Source: Myxococcales bacterium (lineage in GTDB: Bacteria > Myxococcota_A > Polyangia > Haliangiales > Haliangiaceae). Taken from it: a stretch of DNA of 51,569 nt. The position numbers and the translations under genes are program-made. The notes beneath the pieces were generated by a model. That model did not search any database. It saw nothing but the letters and a program-made list of their open reading frames with translations, and was not told where the DNA came from. Location of the stretch: assembly GCA_947483555.1 (NCBI GenBank), contig CANKMW010000065.1, forward strand, positions 1-51,569, in the 5' to 3' direction. Numbering within the stretch: position 1 is the stretch's first letter; each line of letters begins with the position of its first letter. Below are positions 1-7,715 of this stretch, one piece after another.

Positions 1-1
1 C

Positions 2-290
2 GGTGCAGCCGGTGGCGGCGCGAGCGGTGCGGCAGGCGGCGGCGCGAGCGGTGCAGCCGGTGGCGGCGCGAGCGGTGCGGCGGGCGGCGGCGCGAGGGGT
101 GCAGCCGGTGGCGGCGCGAGCGGTGCGGCAGGCGGTGCGGCAGGCGGCGGTGCGGCAGGCGGCGGCGGCGCGAGCGGTGCGGCAGGCGGCGGTGCGGCAG
201 GCGGCGGCGCGAGCGGTGCGGCCGGCGGCGGCGCGGCGGTCGGTGGCGCGAGCGGTGCAGCGGGCGGTTCCGTGGGCGGCGCGAGCGGCG
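2..290 (+). repeat. GC-rich tandem repeat coding for GAAGGGAS units
   Basis: Imperfect 18- to 24-bp units based on GGTGCGGCAGGCGGCGGCGC and GCGAGC run from the window edge. They differ by loss or gain of whole codons, so the Ala/Gly reading frame is kept throughout. This is a coding minisatellite that probably varies in length between strains. Confidence 0.8.
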
Positions 291-1051
291 CCGCCGGGGC
301 TTCCGTCGGTGGCGCGAGCGGCGCGGCCGGTGCGGCCGGCGGCGGTTCGGTCGGTGGCGGTTCGGCGAGCGGCGGCGGCAGCGCCTCGTTCAACGCCGGT
401 GCCCCGGATCTCGGTGGCGGCGCCGCGGGCGCAGCAGCGTCGGGCGACGTTTCAGGTGCAGCGGGCGGCGGCCTGGCCGGTAGCGCGGCGACCGGCGACA
501 CCAGTGCCGTGACCGGCCAGGTGCCTGACGGTTCGGGCGAGATGGCGCAAGGCCGAGGAGCAGTCTCGCGGGCCGAGGGCTCGTCGATCGGCGAGATCGA
601 GGGGGCGCAGAGCCGCGCCGAATCGCGCGCCAGCTCGACCGAGGCCGGCGCCGAGGGCCAGATCTCGGGTGCCACCGATGTCGAGGGCAACGTCCGCGGC
701 CGGACCGCGCCGGTCGAGGGCAGCGTGCGCGGCGCCGAGGGTGACCTGCGCAGCCAGCAGCGCGAGGTCCAGCAGTTCGATTCCGCCGGCGACGTCTACG
801 ATCCGCGCGCCACCGTGGACGCCCGGGTCGACGAGGTTCAGGCGACGCCCGACACCGCGGTCGCCGCGGCAACCGACCCCGCCCTCGAGAAGACCCGCGG
901 CGTCCGCGACGCCGAGGGCGCCGCCAAGCGGGCCACCGAAGAAGGCATGGATCGCGTCGGCGACGGCGACTTCTACGACGCGCGGGCGACCGTGGATGTG
1001 AGCGAGGGCGGCGTGAGCGGCGGCGCCGGCGGCACGGTCAAGAAGCCCTGA
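2..1051 (+). CDS. Ala/Gly-rich repetitive protein, 5' end outside window
   Basis: The frame is open from the window edge to the TGA at 1049-1051, so the true start lies upstream and only about 349 residues are visible. The first 90 or so residues are near-perfect GAAGGGAS-type repeats, followed by a Gly/Ser/Ala stretch. The C-terminal half is charged and coiled-coil-like, rich in A, E, R and D. It holds a duplicated motif DxYDxRATVD at about residues 264 and 323. Such composition fits a fibrous or secreted structural protein. No family is recognised. It lies about 2.3 kb upstream of the baseplate genes on the same strand, but the intervening HNH gene is opposite, so a functional link is only possible. 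Confidence 0.65.
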   Translation, partial: GAAGGGASGAAGGGASGAAGGGASGAAGGGARGAAGGGASGAAGGAAGGGAAGGGGASGAAGGGAAGGGASGAAGGGAAVGGASGAAGGSVGGASGAAGASVGGASGAAGAAGGGSVGGGSASGGGSASFNAGAPDLGGGAAGAAASGDVSGAAGGGLAGSAATGDTSAVTGQVPDGSGEMAQGRGAVSRAEGSSIGEIEGAQSRAESRASSTEAGAEGQISGATDVEGNVRGRTAPVEGSVRGAEGDLRSQQREVQQFDSAGDVYDPRATVDARVDEVQATPDTAVAAATDPALEKTRGVRDAEGAAKRATEEGMDRVGDGDFYDARATVDVSEGGVSGGAGGTVKKP

Positions 1052-1075
1052 GCGCCTGGAAGCGGATCGCCCCGA

Positions 1076-2395
1076 TCACGGGCCGCACGGGGCTGTCAGC
1101 GCGACGACCAAGCCTCCGCCGGTGTGCCACCTCACGGTGGCTCCCTCCGAGCAGCGATTGGCGTGCGCTCGGTGCAGCTCGGCGAGCGCGACACGGAGGC
1201 GCTGCTCGAGCGTGGTGGCCGGCAGGTGCGCGCTCCGGGCGAGGGCGGCGCGCGCTTCGACCGGCGTGAAGCCGAGGCCGCGCAACCCGAGCAGCGCGTC
1301 GGACTCCATCTCGGCCGGGGTGGCGGCGGCGACGCCGGCGGTCACGGCAGGTGCAGGCGCCGGCAGGGCGGCGGTGTCTGCTGGCGCGGTGCAGGGCGCG
1401 GCCTTCCTGGCCCGGGTCCGCCGCGACTGCATGAAGGCGGCGCCGAAGATGCGTTCGGCCTCGTATCGATTGTGCGACCTGCACAGCACGCGCGTGTTGT
1501 CGACCGTCGCCTGGCCACCACGGGCGACCGGAGTCCGGTGGTCGAGCTCGAGGAAACCGCGCTCGCGGCAGCGCTCGCCCTCCTCGCTCACGAACGCGCA
1601 TTGCTCGCCATCGCGGACATGCACCGCGCGCTTGACGTCGCTGGACACGTGCCGCGGATCAGTCCCGGCGGAGCGGCCCCGGCCGCTGCGCGGCCGAGCC
1701 GTGGCGCCGAACTTCTCCCGCGCCAGCGTCGTGAGCAGGGCGTCGAGCGCATGATCGAGGACCTGAGCGAGCTCGCCCGATGGGACCCGGTGGCGGAGCA
1801 GGGCCTGGGCCCGCATCAGCTTCTCCTGGGTCGCCTGATCGATGGTGAGCTGCAGGGCGAAGCGCTGCGGCGCCAGCGGCGTCACTCTGGCCGTCGCCGG
1901 CGACGCATCGCGAGGTGGCCCCGGGGCCACCTCGGGTAGCGGCGACCCTGCCGGCGCCGGCCGAGGTTCGAGCTGGGTCGGCACGTCGGGACGCGGCCAG
2001 CGCTGCACCAGCAGGGCCTCGATCGCGGCCTTGCTCTTGTGGACCGCCGCCGCGAGGAGCTCGTCGGCGTTGTCGTCGGTCAGGTGCGGCGCCAGGAGGA
2101 CCACGCCGCTGGCGTGCAACCGGCCGTCCGCGATGGCGCCGAAGATCTGCGGGAACCGCCGCGCGGCGCGGGCGGCGCGGATGCGCTTGAAGGCGACGTC
2201 CTCGGCGAGGTGCAAGACGCGCATGCAGTACACGTGCATCGACGAACAGGCGGCAGGCAGATACAGCGCGCGGGCGTCGACCTCGGCGATGTGGGCGAGC
2301 AGCGCCGCGGTCGTGTGCCGGTCGGCCGTGACCAGCACGGCGAGATCGGCGAGCAGAGCCTTATCCGAGAGGTGGGTCAGCGAGTACGCGCTCAT
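1076..2395 (-). CDS. HNH endonuclease with DUF222-like N-terminus
   Basis: A 439-aa protein. Residues 1-240 are a helical DUF222-type region. The C-terminal half carries an HNH nuclease core: a DGEQCAF segment, a paired Cys near GERCRERG, the LELDHRTPVARGG motif with the catalytic His, and the N-x-x-x-LCRSHN ending typical of HNH/McrA folds. An Ala/Pro-rich tail follows. The ATG at 2395 was chosen because a GGGAG ribosome site lies 7 nt upstream; the same frame remains open further upstream without coding character. Genes of this type are abundant and repeated in actinobacterial and myxobacterial genomes and are often linked with mobile DNA. The gene stands alone on the minus strand between plus-strand genes. 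Confidence 0.85.
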   Translation of the reverse strand: MSAYSLTHLSDKALLADLAVLVTADRHTTAALLAHIAEVDARALYLPAACSSMHVYCMRVLHLAEDVAFKRIRAARAARRFPQIFGAIADGRLHASGVVLLAPHLTDDNADELLAAAVHKSKAAIEALLVQRWPRPDVPTQLEPRPAPAGSPLPEVAPGPPRDASPATARVTPLAPQRFALQLTIDQATQEKLMRAQALLRHRVPSGELAQVLDHALDALLTTLAREKFGATARPRSGRGRSAGTDPRHVSSDVKRAVHVRDGEQCAFVSEEGERCRERGFLELDHRTPVARGGQATVDNTRVLCRSHNRYEAERIFGAAFMQSRRTRARKAAPCTAPADTAALPAPAPAVTAGVAAATPAEMESDALLGLRGLGFTPVEARAALARSAHLPATTLEQRLRVALAELHRAHANRCSEGATVRWHTGGGLVVALTAPCGP

Positions 2396-3003
2396 GATGA
2401 ACTCCCATAACACGCGTTTTTTCGGGGCCACCAGATGCCCGTGGAGCGACGAAGTGGGGCTGCGACGAGATTCTTCGCGTCGCTGCGCGCGCGTGCCCGC
2501 CGCTGGCAGCTGGTGCGCGCTGGCGTCACGAACCGTGGCGATCGACGACATCGCCGCGATCGTGGCGCGCCGGCCCGTCAAGGAAATTCGTCGGCAACAG
2601 GCAATTAGTCGGCATCGCACACCACCTCGCGACCCGCCGCCGTCGCGCGCGGGCGCCGACCGGTTGCCGCCGTCGCCCGCGCGCACGCCGCCCAGGTCCG
2701 GAACTCGAGGCCGAGCTGGCGCCGAGGTCCGTCCGGTGGGCGTCGAAAGCTGATCCGCGTCCGCCGGACTCCGAGCGATGGCGCGTGAAGTTGCTGCATC
2801 CGTGCGCCGCCGGCAGGCCAATCCGGACCGTTCACTCACGAGCAGCCGAAACCGGCCTGCCGACCATGTGGATGGATCCGCGGACAGCCGTGTTTTTCCG
2901 CCGGATTCCAGGTGCGAATCCATGTCTCATCGCGTTGACCTCGGCGCGGGGGCGTCCGTAGGATTGGGCCGCGTCTGGACAGCTCCGACGCGAAAGGACA
3001 AGC
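2396..3003. other. 608-bp intergenic region between divergent genes
   Basis: This is the only gap longer than 300 bp. It separates the divergent HNH gene and the small zinc-ribbon gene. No convincing coding frame was found: the open frames inside lack the third-position G/C bias of the neighbours. A plausible sigma70-like promoter for the rightward gene lies near its right end. No tRNA or clear terminator was seen. Confidence 0.6.
2935..2964 (+). promoter_or_regulatory. Possible sigma70-type promoter
   Basis: TTGACC at 2935-2940 is followed after 18 bp by TAGGAT at 2959-2964. It lies about 40 bp before the GTG of the zinc-ribbon gene at 3004. The -35 box matches five of six consensus bases and the -10 matches four of six, which is notable in such GC-rich DNA but unproven. 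Confidence 0.35.
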
Positions 3004-3189
3004 GTGGACGACGAAGCGCTGATCGTGTGGCAGGAGGTGCTGGATCAGATCATGGCCGGGCGTCCCGGCGACCTCTCGTGCCCCCACTGTCAGACCCGTC
3101 CGATGGCCGTCGAGGACCGTCCCGACGGCTCGACGCGCATCTCGTGCAGCAAGTGCGGCAAGTTCATCCAGGGCCGCTTCCAGCCGTAG
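3004..3189 (+). CDS. Small zinc-ribbon protein
   Basis: A 61-aa protein. Two CxxC pairs, CPHC at residues 26-29 and CSKC near residues 48-51, are spaced as in a zinc ribbon, with a charged loop between them. The start is the GTG at 3004, preceded by AAAGGA. It is the first plus-strand gene of the baseplate region and ends 179 bp before the gp25-like gene. Zinc ribbons recur in this cluster, in the FHA proteins at 9272 and 11764. The role is unknown; a nucleic-acid or protein-binding adaptor is possible. Confidence 0.6.
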   Translation: MDDEALIVWQEVLDQIMAGRPGDLSCPHCQTRPMAVEDRPDGSTRISCSKCGKFIQGRFQP

Positions 3190-3204
3190 GGCTTCGTACT
3201 CGTT

Positions 3205-3228
3205 TTCTCGACTGATTTCTCGACTGAT
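3205..3228 (+). repeat. Tandem 12-bp direct repeat upstream of the baseplate genes
   Basis: TTCTCGACTGAT occurs twice, back to back, within the 179-bp gap before the gp25-like gene. It is AT-richer than its surroundings. It could be a regulator-binding site for the baseplate operon or a chance duplication. Confidence 0.5.
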
Positions 3229-3368
3229 TCTGGCTGGCAAATGTTCCGGCGACGCGCTCGGGGGAGCGCACCGGTGACCCACTTCGACAATCGCACCATC
3301 CGCGCCTCACATGACGTGACGCCGCGGCTCGACCCTCCCTGGAGGACTTCACCGATGAGGACTGACTG

Positions 3369-3779
3369 ATGGCCGATCGCCCGTTTCTCGGCAAGGGCTG
3401 GCGCTTTCCGGTGGCGGTCAACCTCACCGGCGGCCTGTCCTCGTCGCAACTCGAGGAGAGCATCCGCGAGTCGATCTTCATCGTCCTCGGTACGGCTCCG
3501 GGCGAGCGCGTGCAACGGCCCCAGTTCGGCTGCCGCATCCACGACCTGATGTTCGACCCCAACAACGGCATCACCGCCGGCCGCGCCGAGTACTACTGCG
3601 AGGAAGCGCTCTACAAGTACGAGCCGCGCATCAAGGATCTCACCGTCAAGGCCGAGCCCAACCGCGTCGAGCCGAACCGCCTCGATATCCGCATCACGTA
3701 TCAGATCATCGGCGAGAGCCCCAAGCGCAACCTGGTCTATCCCTTCTACCTGCGTAGCCCCGACGAGGCGGCCACATGA
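3369..3779 (+). CDS. gp25-like baseplate wedge protein (Afp9 type)
   Basis: A 136-aa protein matching the GPW/gp25 family in length and pattern. An N-terminal FxGKGWxFP segment is followed by the family core: SIRESIFIVLGTAPGERVQRP, then FGCRIHDLMFDPN near residues 56-68. The C-terminal half has the usual ALYKYEPRI and LDIRITYQI segments. In T4, T6SS and eCIS particles this protein joins the inner baseplate to the sheath and tube; it is not a functional lysozyme. The ATG at 3369 follows a GAGG site. The stop overlaps the next start as ATGA, so translation is coupled to the baseplate-J-like protein. Confidence 0.92.
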   Translation: MADRPFLGKGWRFPVAVNLTGGLSSSQLEESIRESIFIVLGTAPGERVQRPQFGCRIHDLMFDPNNGITAGRAEYYCEEALYKYEPRIKDLTVKAEPNRVEPNRLDIRITYQIIGESPKRNLVYPFYLRSPDEAAT

Positions 3780-6700
3780 TCCCTTCTCCGAAGCTCGACG
3801 ACCGCGCCTACCAGGACATCGTGGACGAGGCGGTCAGCCTCATCCCGCGTTACGCGCCGGAGTGGACCAATCACAACCCGTCGGACCCCGGCATCACGCT
3901 GCTCGAGCTGGCGGCGTGGATGAGCGATCTGCTCATCTTTCGCCTCAACCAGGTCCCCGAGAAGAACTACGTCGCGTTCCTCAACCTGCTCGGCATCAAG
4001 CTGCACGCGCCGCGCGCCGCCAAGGCGCTCTTGCAGTTCAAGCTGGTCGATGGCACCGGCAAGCAGAAGGTGCCGCGCGGCTCGCAGGTCTCGACGCCGC
4101 AGGCCGGCGACGACTCGACGGTCACGTTCGAGACCGGCCGCGACCTGGTGGTCACCAACGTCGCGCTCGACCGCGCGTTCAGCTACTTCGACGACAGCTA
4201 CTCGGACAACTCGCGCTACGTCAACAACGCCGCCGAGGGTGCGTTCGAGGTGTTCGGCGGCGCCCAGCGCGTCGACCGCTTCCTGTACCTGTCGGACGCT
4301 CGCTTCGCCGGCGTCGGCGACTCGTCGGTGCTCCGGGTCTTCCTCGGCTGCCCCGAGCGCGGCACCCGTGACCTGGCCCGCATGCTCGAGTGGGAGTACT
4401 GGAACGGCGAACGCTGGAAGGACATGATCCAGGCTCCGATCGAGGTCGATCGCGGCGAGGCGGCGTTCTTCGGACCGCTCACCTTCATCCCGACCATGGT
4501 CCACGACGTCGAAGGGCTGTGGCTGCGTGGCCGGCTGACCGAGGTGCCCAGCGATCCGTCGGAGACCGAGATCGATACCGTCCGGACCCGGGTCGAGATC
4601 GCCGGCGAGGGCCTGGTGCCCGAGAAGGCGTTCGCCAACCTCGACAACGGTGCGTTCATCCCGCTCGACCTCGGCAAGAACACGTACCCGTTCGGCAAGG
4701 AGCCCAAGCCGGACTGCGTGCTGTACCTGGCCTGCGAGGAGCTGGTGCAGACGCCCGACGCGTACATCTCCATCGATCTGCAGCTCGCCGATCAATCGAT
4801 CTTTCCGCGCCCCAATCCCAGCGATCAGCTGGTCATGGCGTGGGAGTACTTCGACGGCAAGCGGTGGCGGTTCATCGGCCGGTCGAGCCCGCGCGGCGGG
4901 CTGCCCGGCGCCGGCGACGAGCTCGGCTTCCACGACGACACCCGCGCCGTCACCCAGTCGGGGCTGGTCAACTTCCGCCGCCCCAAGGACATGGAGGCGG
5001 TCGAGGTCAACGGCGAGGTCAAGCGCTGGATCCGGGTCCGCATCGAGAAGGGCGACTTCGGCTCGGCGCCCGAGTACGCGCTCGAGGGCGACAAGTGGGT
5101 CACCAAGGACGAGCGGCCGCTGCGCCCGCCGGCCCTCAAGTCGATCAGCCTCAAGTACCGCGAGGACTACAAGGACGTCCGCCACGCGCTGACGTTCAAC
5201 GACTTCACGTACACCGACATCACCGAGGTGGCGAAGACCGAGTACACGGTCTTCCAGCCGTTCTCGGCCCGCAGCGACGAGTCACCGTCGCTGTACCTGG
5301 GCTTCGCCGACAAGCTGCCCAACGATCACGTCGGCATCTACTTCCAGATGGACGAGGAGCTCGGCCTGGGCTCGCTGCCCACCGACGAGGCCGAGGTGCT
5401 GACCCCCGAGCTCGCCAAGTACGAGAGCCTCAAGAAGGCGGCGTGGGAGAACGAGCAGCGGGTGGTGTGGGAGTACTGGCGCGGCAAGCAGTGGGAGCCG
5501 CTGCCGGTCACCGACGAAACCACCGGCTTCACCGGCTCGGGGTTCGTCAGCTTCATCGCGCCCGACGATGCCCAGAAGAGCCTCAAGTTCACCGAGGAAC
5601 GGTTCTGGATCCGCGCCCGGCTCGAGATGGGCGGCTACGTCAAGTTCCCGCGCATCCGCCGCGTCCTGACCAACGTGGTCGAGAGCTACCACCAGACCAC
5701 GGTCAGCGAGGAGATCCTGGGCAGCTCCGACGCCAGCCCGCTGCAGAGCTTCAAGCTGCTGCACGGCCCGGTGCTCGAGGGCGAGACGCTCGAGGTCCGC
5801 GAGAAGCAGCGGCCCAAGGACACCGAGGTTGCCGACCTCGGGGCCGACGCGGTCCGGCTGGTCGATCCCGAGTCCAAGGAATCGCAGGAGTGCTGGGTGC
5901 GCTGGAAGCGCGTCGACAGCTTCTTCGAATCGACGGCGCAGAGCCGCCACTACACGCTCGATTACCTCAGCGGCCAGATCTCGTTCGGCGACGGCCGCCG
6001 TGGCATGTACCCGCCCGAGGGCCGCAACAGCCTGGTGGTCCGCAGCTACCGCATCGGCGGCGGCTCGGCCGGCAACGTCAACGCGGCCACGGTGACCTCG
6101 CTGGTGCGCGCGCTGTCGTACGTCGACACCGTGACCAACCCGCTGGCAGCGGCGGGCGGCGCCGACCGGGAGAGCGTGGAGGAAGCCAAGTCGCGGGCGC
6201 CGTACACGATCAAGAGCCGCGACCGCGCGGTCACCGCCGAGGACTTCGAGATGCTCGCGCTGCGGGCGTCGACGTCGCTGGCCCGTGCCAAGAGCGTGCC
6301 CGATCGCTCGAACCGCGGCGAGGTCACCCTGGTGGTCATCCCCAAGGCCGAGACTCGCTCCGACCGCCTCGAGGACCTGACCCGGCGCCTGATGCCGTCC
6401 AACGAGATCATGCGCTACGTGAAGCGCTACCTCGACGACCGGCGCATGGTCGGGACGATCGTGAACGTCGTCAAACCGCGCTACAAGGACCTGTCGCTGA
6501 AGATCACGCTGCTGCGACGGTCGATCGGGACCTCGGATCGGTTGCGGCGCGAGATCGAACAGAAGCTGCGCCGCTTCCTCCACCCGCTGGTCGGCGGCAA
6601 GGACGGCCGCGGCTGGGAGTTCGGGCGGCCGGTGCTCAAGAGCGACCTGGTCCACCACATCGAGGAGATCCCCGGCGTCGATGGCGTCGACACCCTCGAG

Positions 6701-6814
6701 ATGCGCGACGAGCTGCGGGACGTCTCGGTCGAGCACGTCCGCGTCGACGACGACGAGCTGCCGTTCCTCATCAACGTTCACATCGCGGAAAAGGTCCGCG
6801 ACGACATCCGCTGA
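3776..6814 (+). CDS. Baseplate J-like assembly protein (Afp11 type)
   Basis: A 1012-aa putative baseplate assembly protein. The N-terminus carries the usual ITLLELAAWMSDLL segment. The J-like hallmark lies near residues 760-830: SYRIGGGSAGNV, an NPLAAAGGADRES segment, then RAVTAEDFE. Several WEYWNGERW-type motifs recur along the protein, as in related eCIS baseplate proteins. Its relatives form the baseplate wedges that hold sheath and spike in contractile particles. It sits between a gp25-like and a tail-protein-I-like gene, the order known from Afp/PVC loci (Afp9, Afp11, Afp12). The ATG overlaps the gp25 stop by 4 nt. Confidence 0.93.
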   Translation: MIPSPKLDDRAYQDIVDEAVSLIPRYAPEWTNHNPSDPGITLLELAAWMSDLLIFRLNQVPEKNYVAFLNLLGIKLHAPRAAKALLQFKLVDGTGKQKVPRGSQVSTPQAGDDSTVTFETGRDLVVTNVALDRAFSYFDDSYSDNSRYVNNAAEGAFEVFGGAQRVDRFLYLSDARFAGVGDSSVLRVFLGCPERGTRDLARMLEWEYWNGERWKDMIQAPIEVDRGEAAFFGPLTFIPTMVHDVEGLWLRGRLTEVPSDPSETEIDTVRTRVEIAGEGLVPEKAFANLDNGAFIPLDLGKNTYPFGKEPKPDCVLYLACEELVQTPDAYISIDLQLADQSIFPRPNPSDQLVMAWEYFDGKRWRFIGRSSPRGGLPGAGDELGFHDDTRAVTQSGLVNFRRPKDMEAVEVNGEVKRWIRVRIEKGDFGSAPEYALEGDKWVTKDERPLRPPALKSISLKYREDYKDVRHALTFNDFTYTDITEVAKTEYTVFQPFSARSDESPSLYLGFADKLPNDHVGIYFQMDEELGLGSLPTDEAEVLTPELAKYESLKKAAWENEQRVVWEYWRGKQWEPLPVTDETTGFTGSGFVSFIAPDDAQKSLKFTEERFWIRARLEMGGYVKFPRIRRVLTNVVESYHQTTVSEEILGSSDASPLQSFKLLHGPVLEGETLEVREKQRPKDTEVADLGADAVRLVDPESKESQECWVRWKRVDSFFESTAQSRHYTLDYLSGQISFGDGRRGMYPPEGRNSLVVRSYRIGGGSAGNVNAATVTSLVRALSYVDTVTNPLAAAGGADRESVEEAKSRAPYTIKSRDRAVTAEDFEMLALRASTSLARAKSVPDRSNRGEVTLVVIPKAETRSDRLEDLTRRLMPSNEIMRYVKRYLDDRRMVGTIVNVVKPRYKDLSLKITLLRRSIGTSDRLRREIEQKLRRFLHPLVGGKDGRGWEFGRPVLKSDLVHHIEEIPGVDGVDTLEMRDELRDVSVEHVRVDDDELPFLINVHIAEKVRDDIR

Positions 6815-6840
6815 ACCATCCGCAGAACTAGTCGGAATCC

Positions 6841-7713
6841 ATGGTAGCCGAGCTCATCAATCGCAAGGTCGTCCGCGTCCCCGAGACCCTCGGGCAGCCG
6901 CTCGAGAAGGCGCGCATCCTGATGGAGGATGCCGGTCTCGGTCGGCTGGTGGTCCTGTTCCGCGAGGGGTACGAGGACCCCGACACCGTCGTCGATCAGC
7001 GGCCGGGCCGCGGCCAGATGGTCTACGAGAACACCGAGGTCACGATCTGGGTGGCGCGGCGCGGCTACATGCAGTTCTTGCCGGCCCTCTACCGCCGCTC
7101 CGATGCCGTGGGCCACAACGTGGTGCGCGACATCTGCTTCCTGTTCGAGCACATCTTCGGCTCGATCGAGAAGAAGATCGACGACAACCACCGCTACTAC
7201 GATCCCCACACCACGCCGCCCGAGTTCCTGACCTGGCTGGCATCGTGGACCGCCTTCACGGTCGATCTGGACTGGCCGGAGGCGCGCAAGCGGGCGCTCA
7301 TCAAGCGCGCCGTCGATCTGTACCGGATCCGCGGCACCAAGCGGGCGCTGGCGCTGTTCCTCAAGCTGTTCACGGGCTACGAGCCCGACATCGAGGAGAA
7401 CGTGTGGCCCTTCAAGGGCTTCCGCGTCGAGACCGAGGCGCGGATCGGGATCGACTCGGTCATCCTGCCGCCGGTCAACCTGGCGCACTGTTACATCATC
7501 ACGATCCCCGTCAAGTTCGACGAGGTGACCCCCGAGCTGGTGTTCCGCATCCACCAGATCGTCCAGCTCGAGAAGCCGGCCCACACTCACTACTACCTGC
7601 GGTTCCTCGAGGAGCAAGGCGACACCGAGCTCCGCGAGTTCTTCGCCATCGGCATGCGTTCTGGCATCGGTATCGGTGCCGAGGTCGTGGCTGCGATCCC
7701 CGGAGAAGACTAG
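6841..7713 (+). CDS. Tail protein I/Afp12-like baseplate protein with N-terminal PASTA-like domain
   Basis: A 290-aa protein. Residues about 75-230 match the P2 gpI/Afp12 phage tail family: FLPALYRRSD, FEHIFGSIE, the PPEFLTWLASW segment, and LYRIRGTKRAL followed by FLKLFTGYEP. Residues about 8-72 look like a PASTA domain, with VPETLGQPLEKARILMEDAGL, then VVDQRPGRGQMV and EVTIWVAR. PASTA domains usually bind peptidoglycan fragments or beta-lactams in kinases and PBPs, so the fusion is unusual and could help the baseplate meet the cell wall. The start is the ATG at 6841, 26 bp after the baseplate-J-like gene. Confidence 0.88.
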   Translation: MVAELINRKVVRVPETLGQPLEKARILMEDAGLGRLVVLFREGYEDPDTVVDQRPGRGQMVYENTEVTIWVARRGYMQFLPALYRRSDAVGHNVVRDICFLFEHIFGSIEKKIDDNHRYYDPHTTPPEFLTWLASWTAFTVDLDWPEARKRALIKRAVDLYRIRGTKRALALFLKLFTGYEPDIEENVWPFKGFRVETEARIGIDSVILPPVNLAHCYIITIPVKFDEVTPELVFRIHQIVQLEKPAHTHYYLRFLEEQGDTELREFFAIGMRSGIGIGAEVVAAIPGED

Positions 7714-7715
7714 AT

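Noticed and set aside
1069..1093. GCCCCG...CGGGGC hairpin as a bidirectional terminator between convergent genes
   Set aside because: The stem is only 6 bp with a 13-nt loop and no T-run on either strand; chance is likely in GC-rich DNA.
3231..3250. sigma54 promoter (TGGC element) upstream of the gp25-like gene
   Set aside because: TGGCTGGCAAATGTT lacks the required GC at the -12 position.
3746..5185. Long minus-strand open frame of 479 codons
   Set aside because: It runs opposite to the baseplate-J-like gene and lacks motif or ribosome site; long antisense frames are expected at this GC content.
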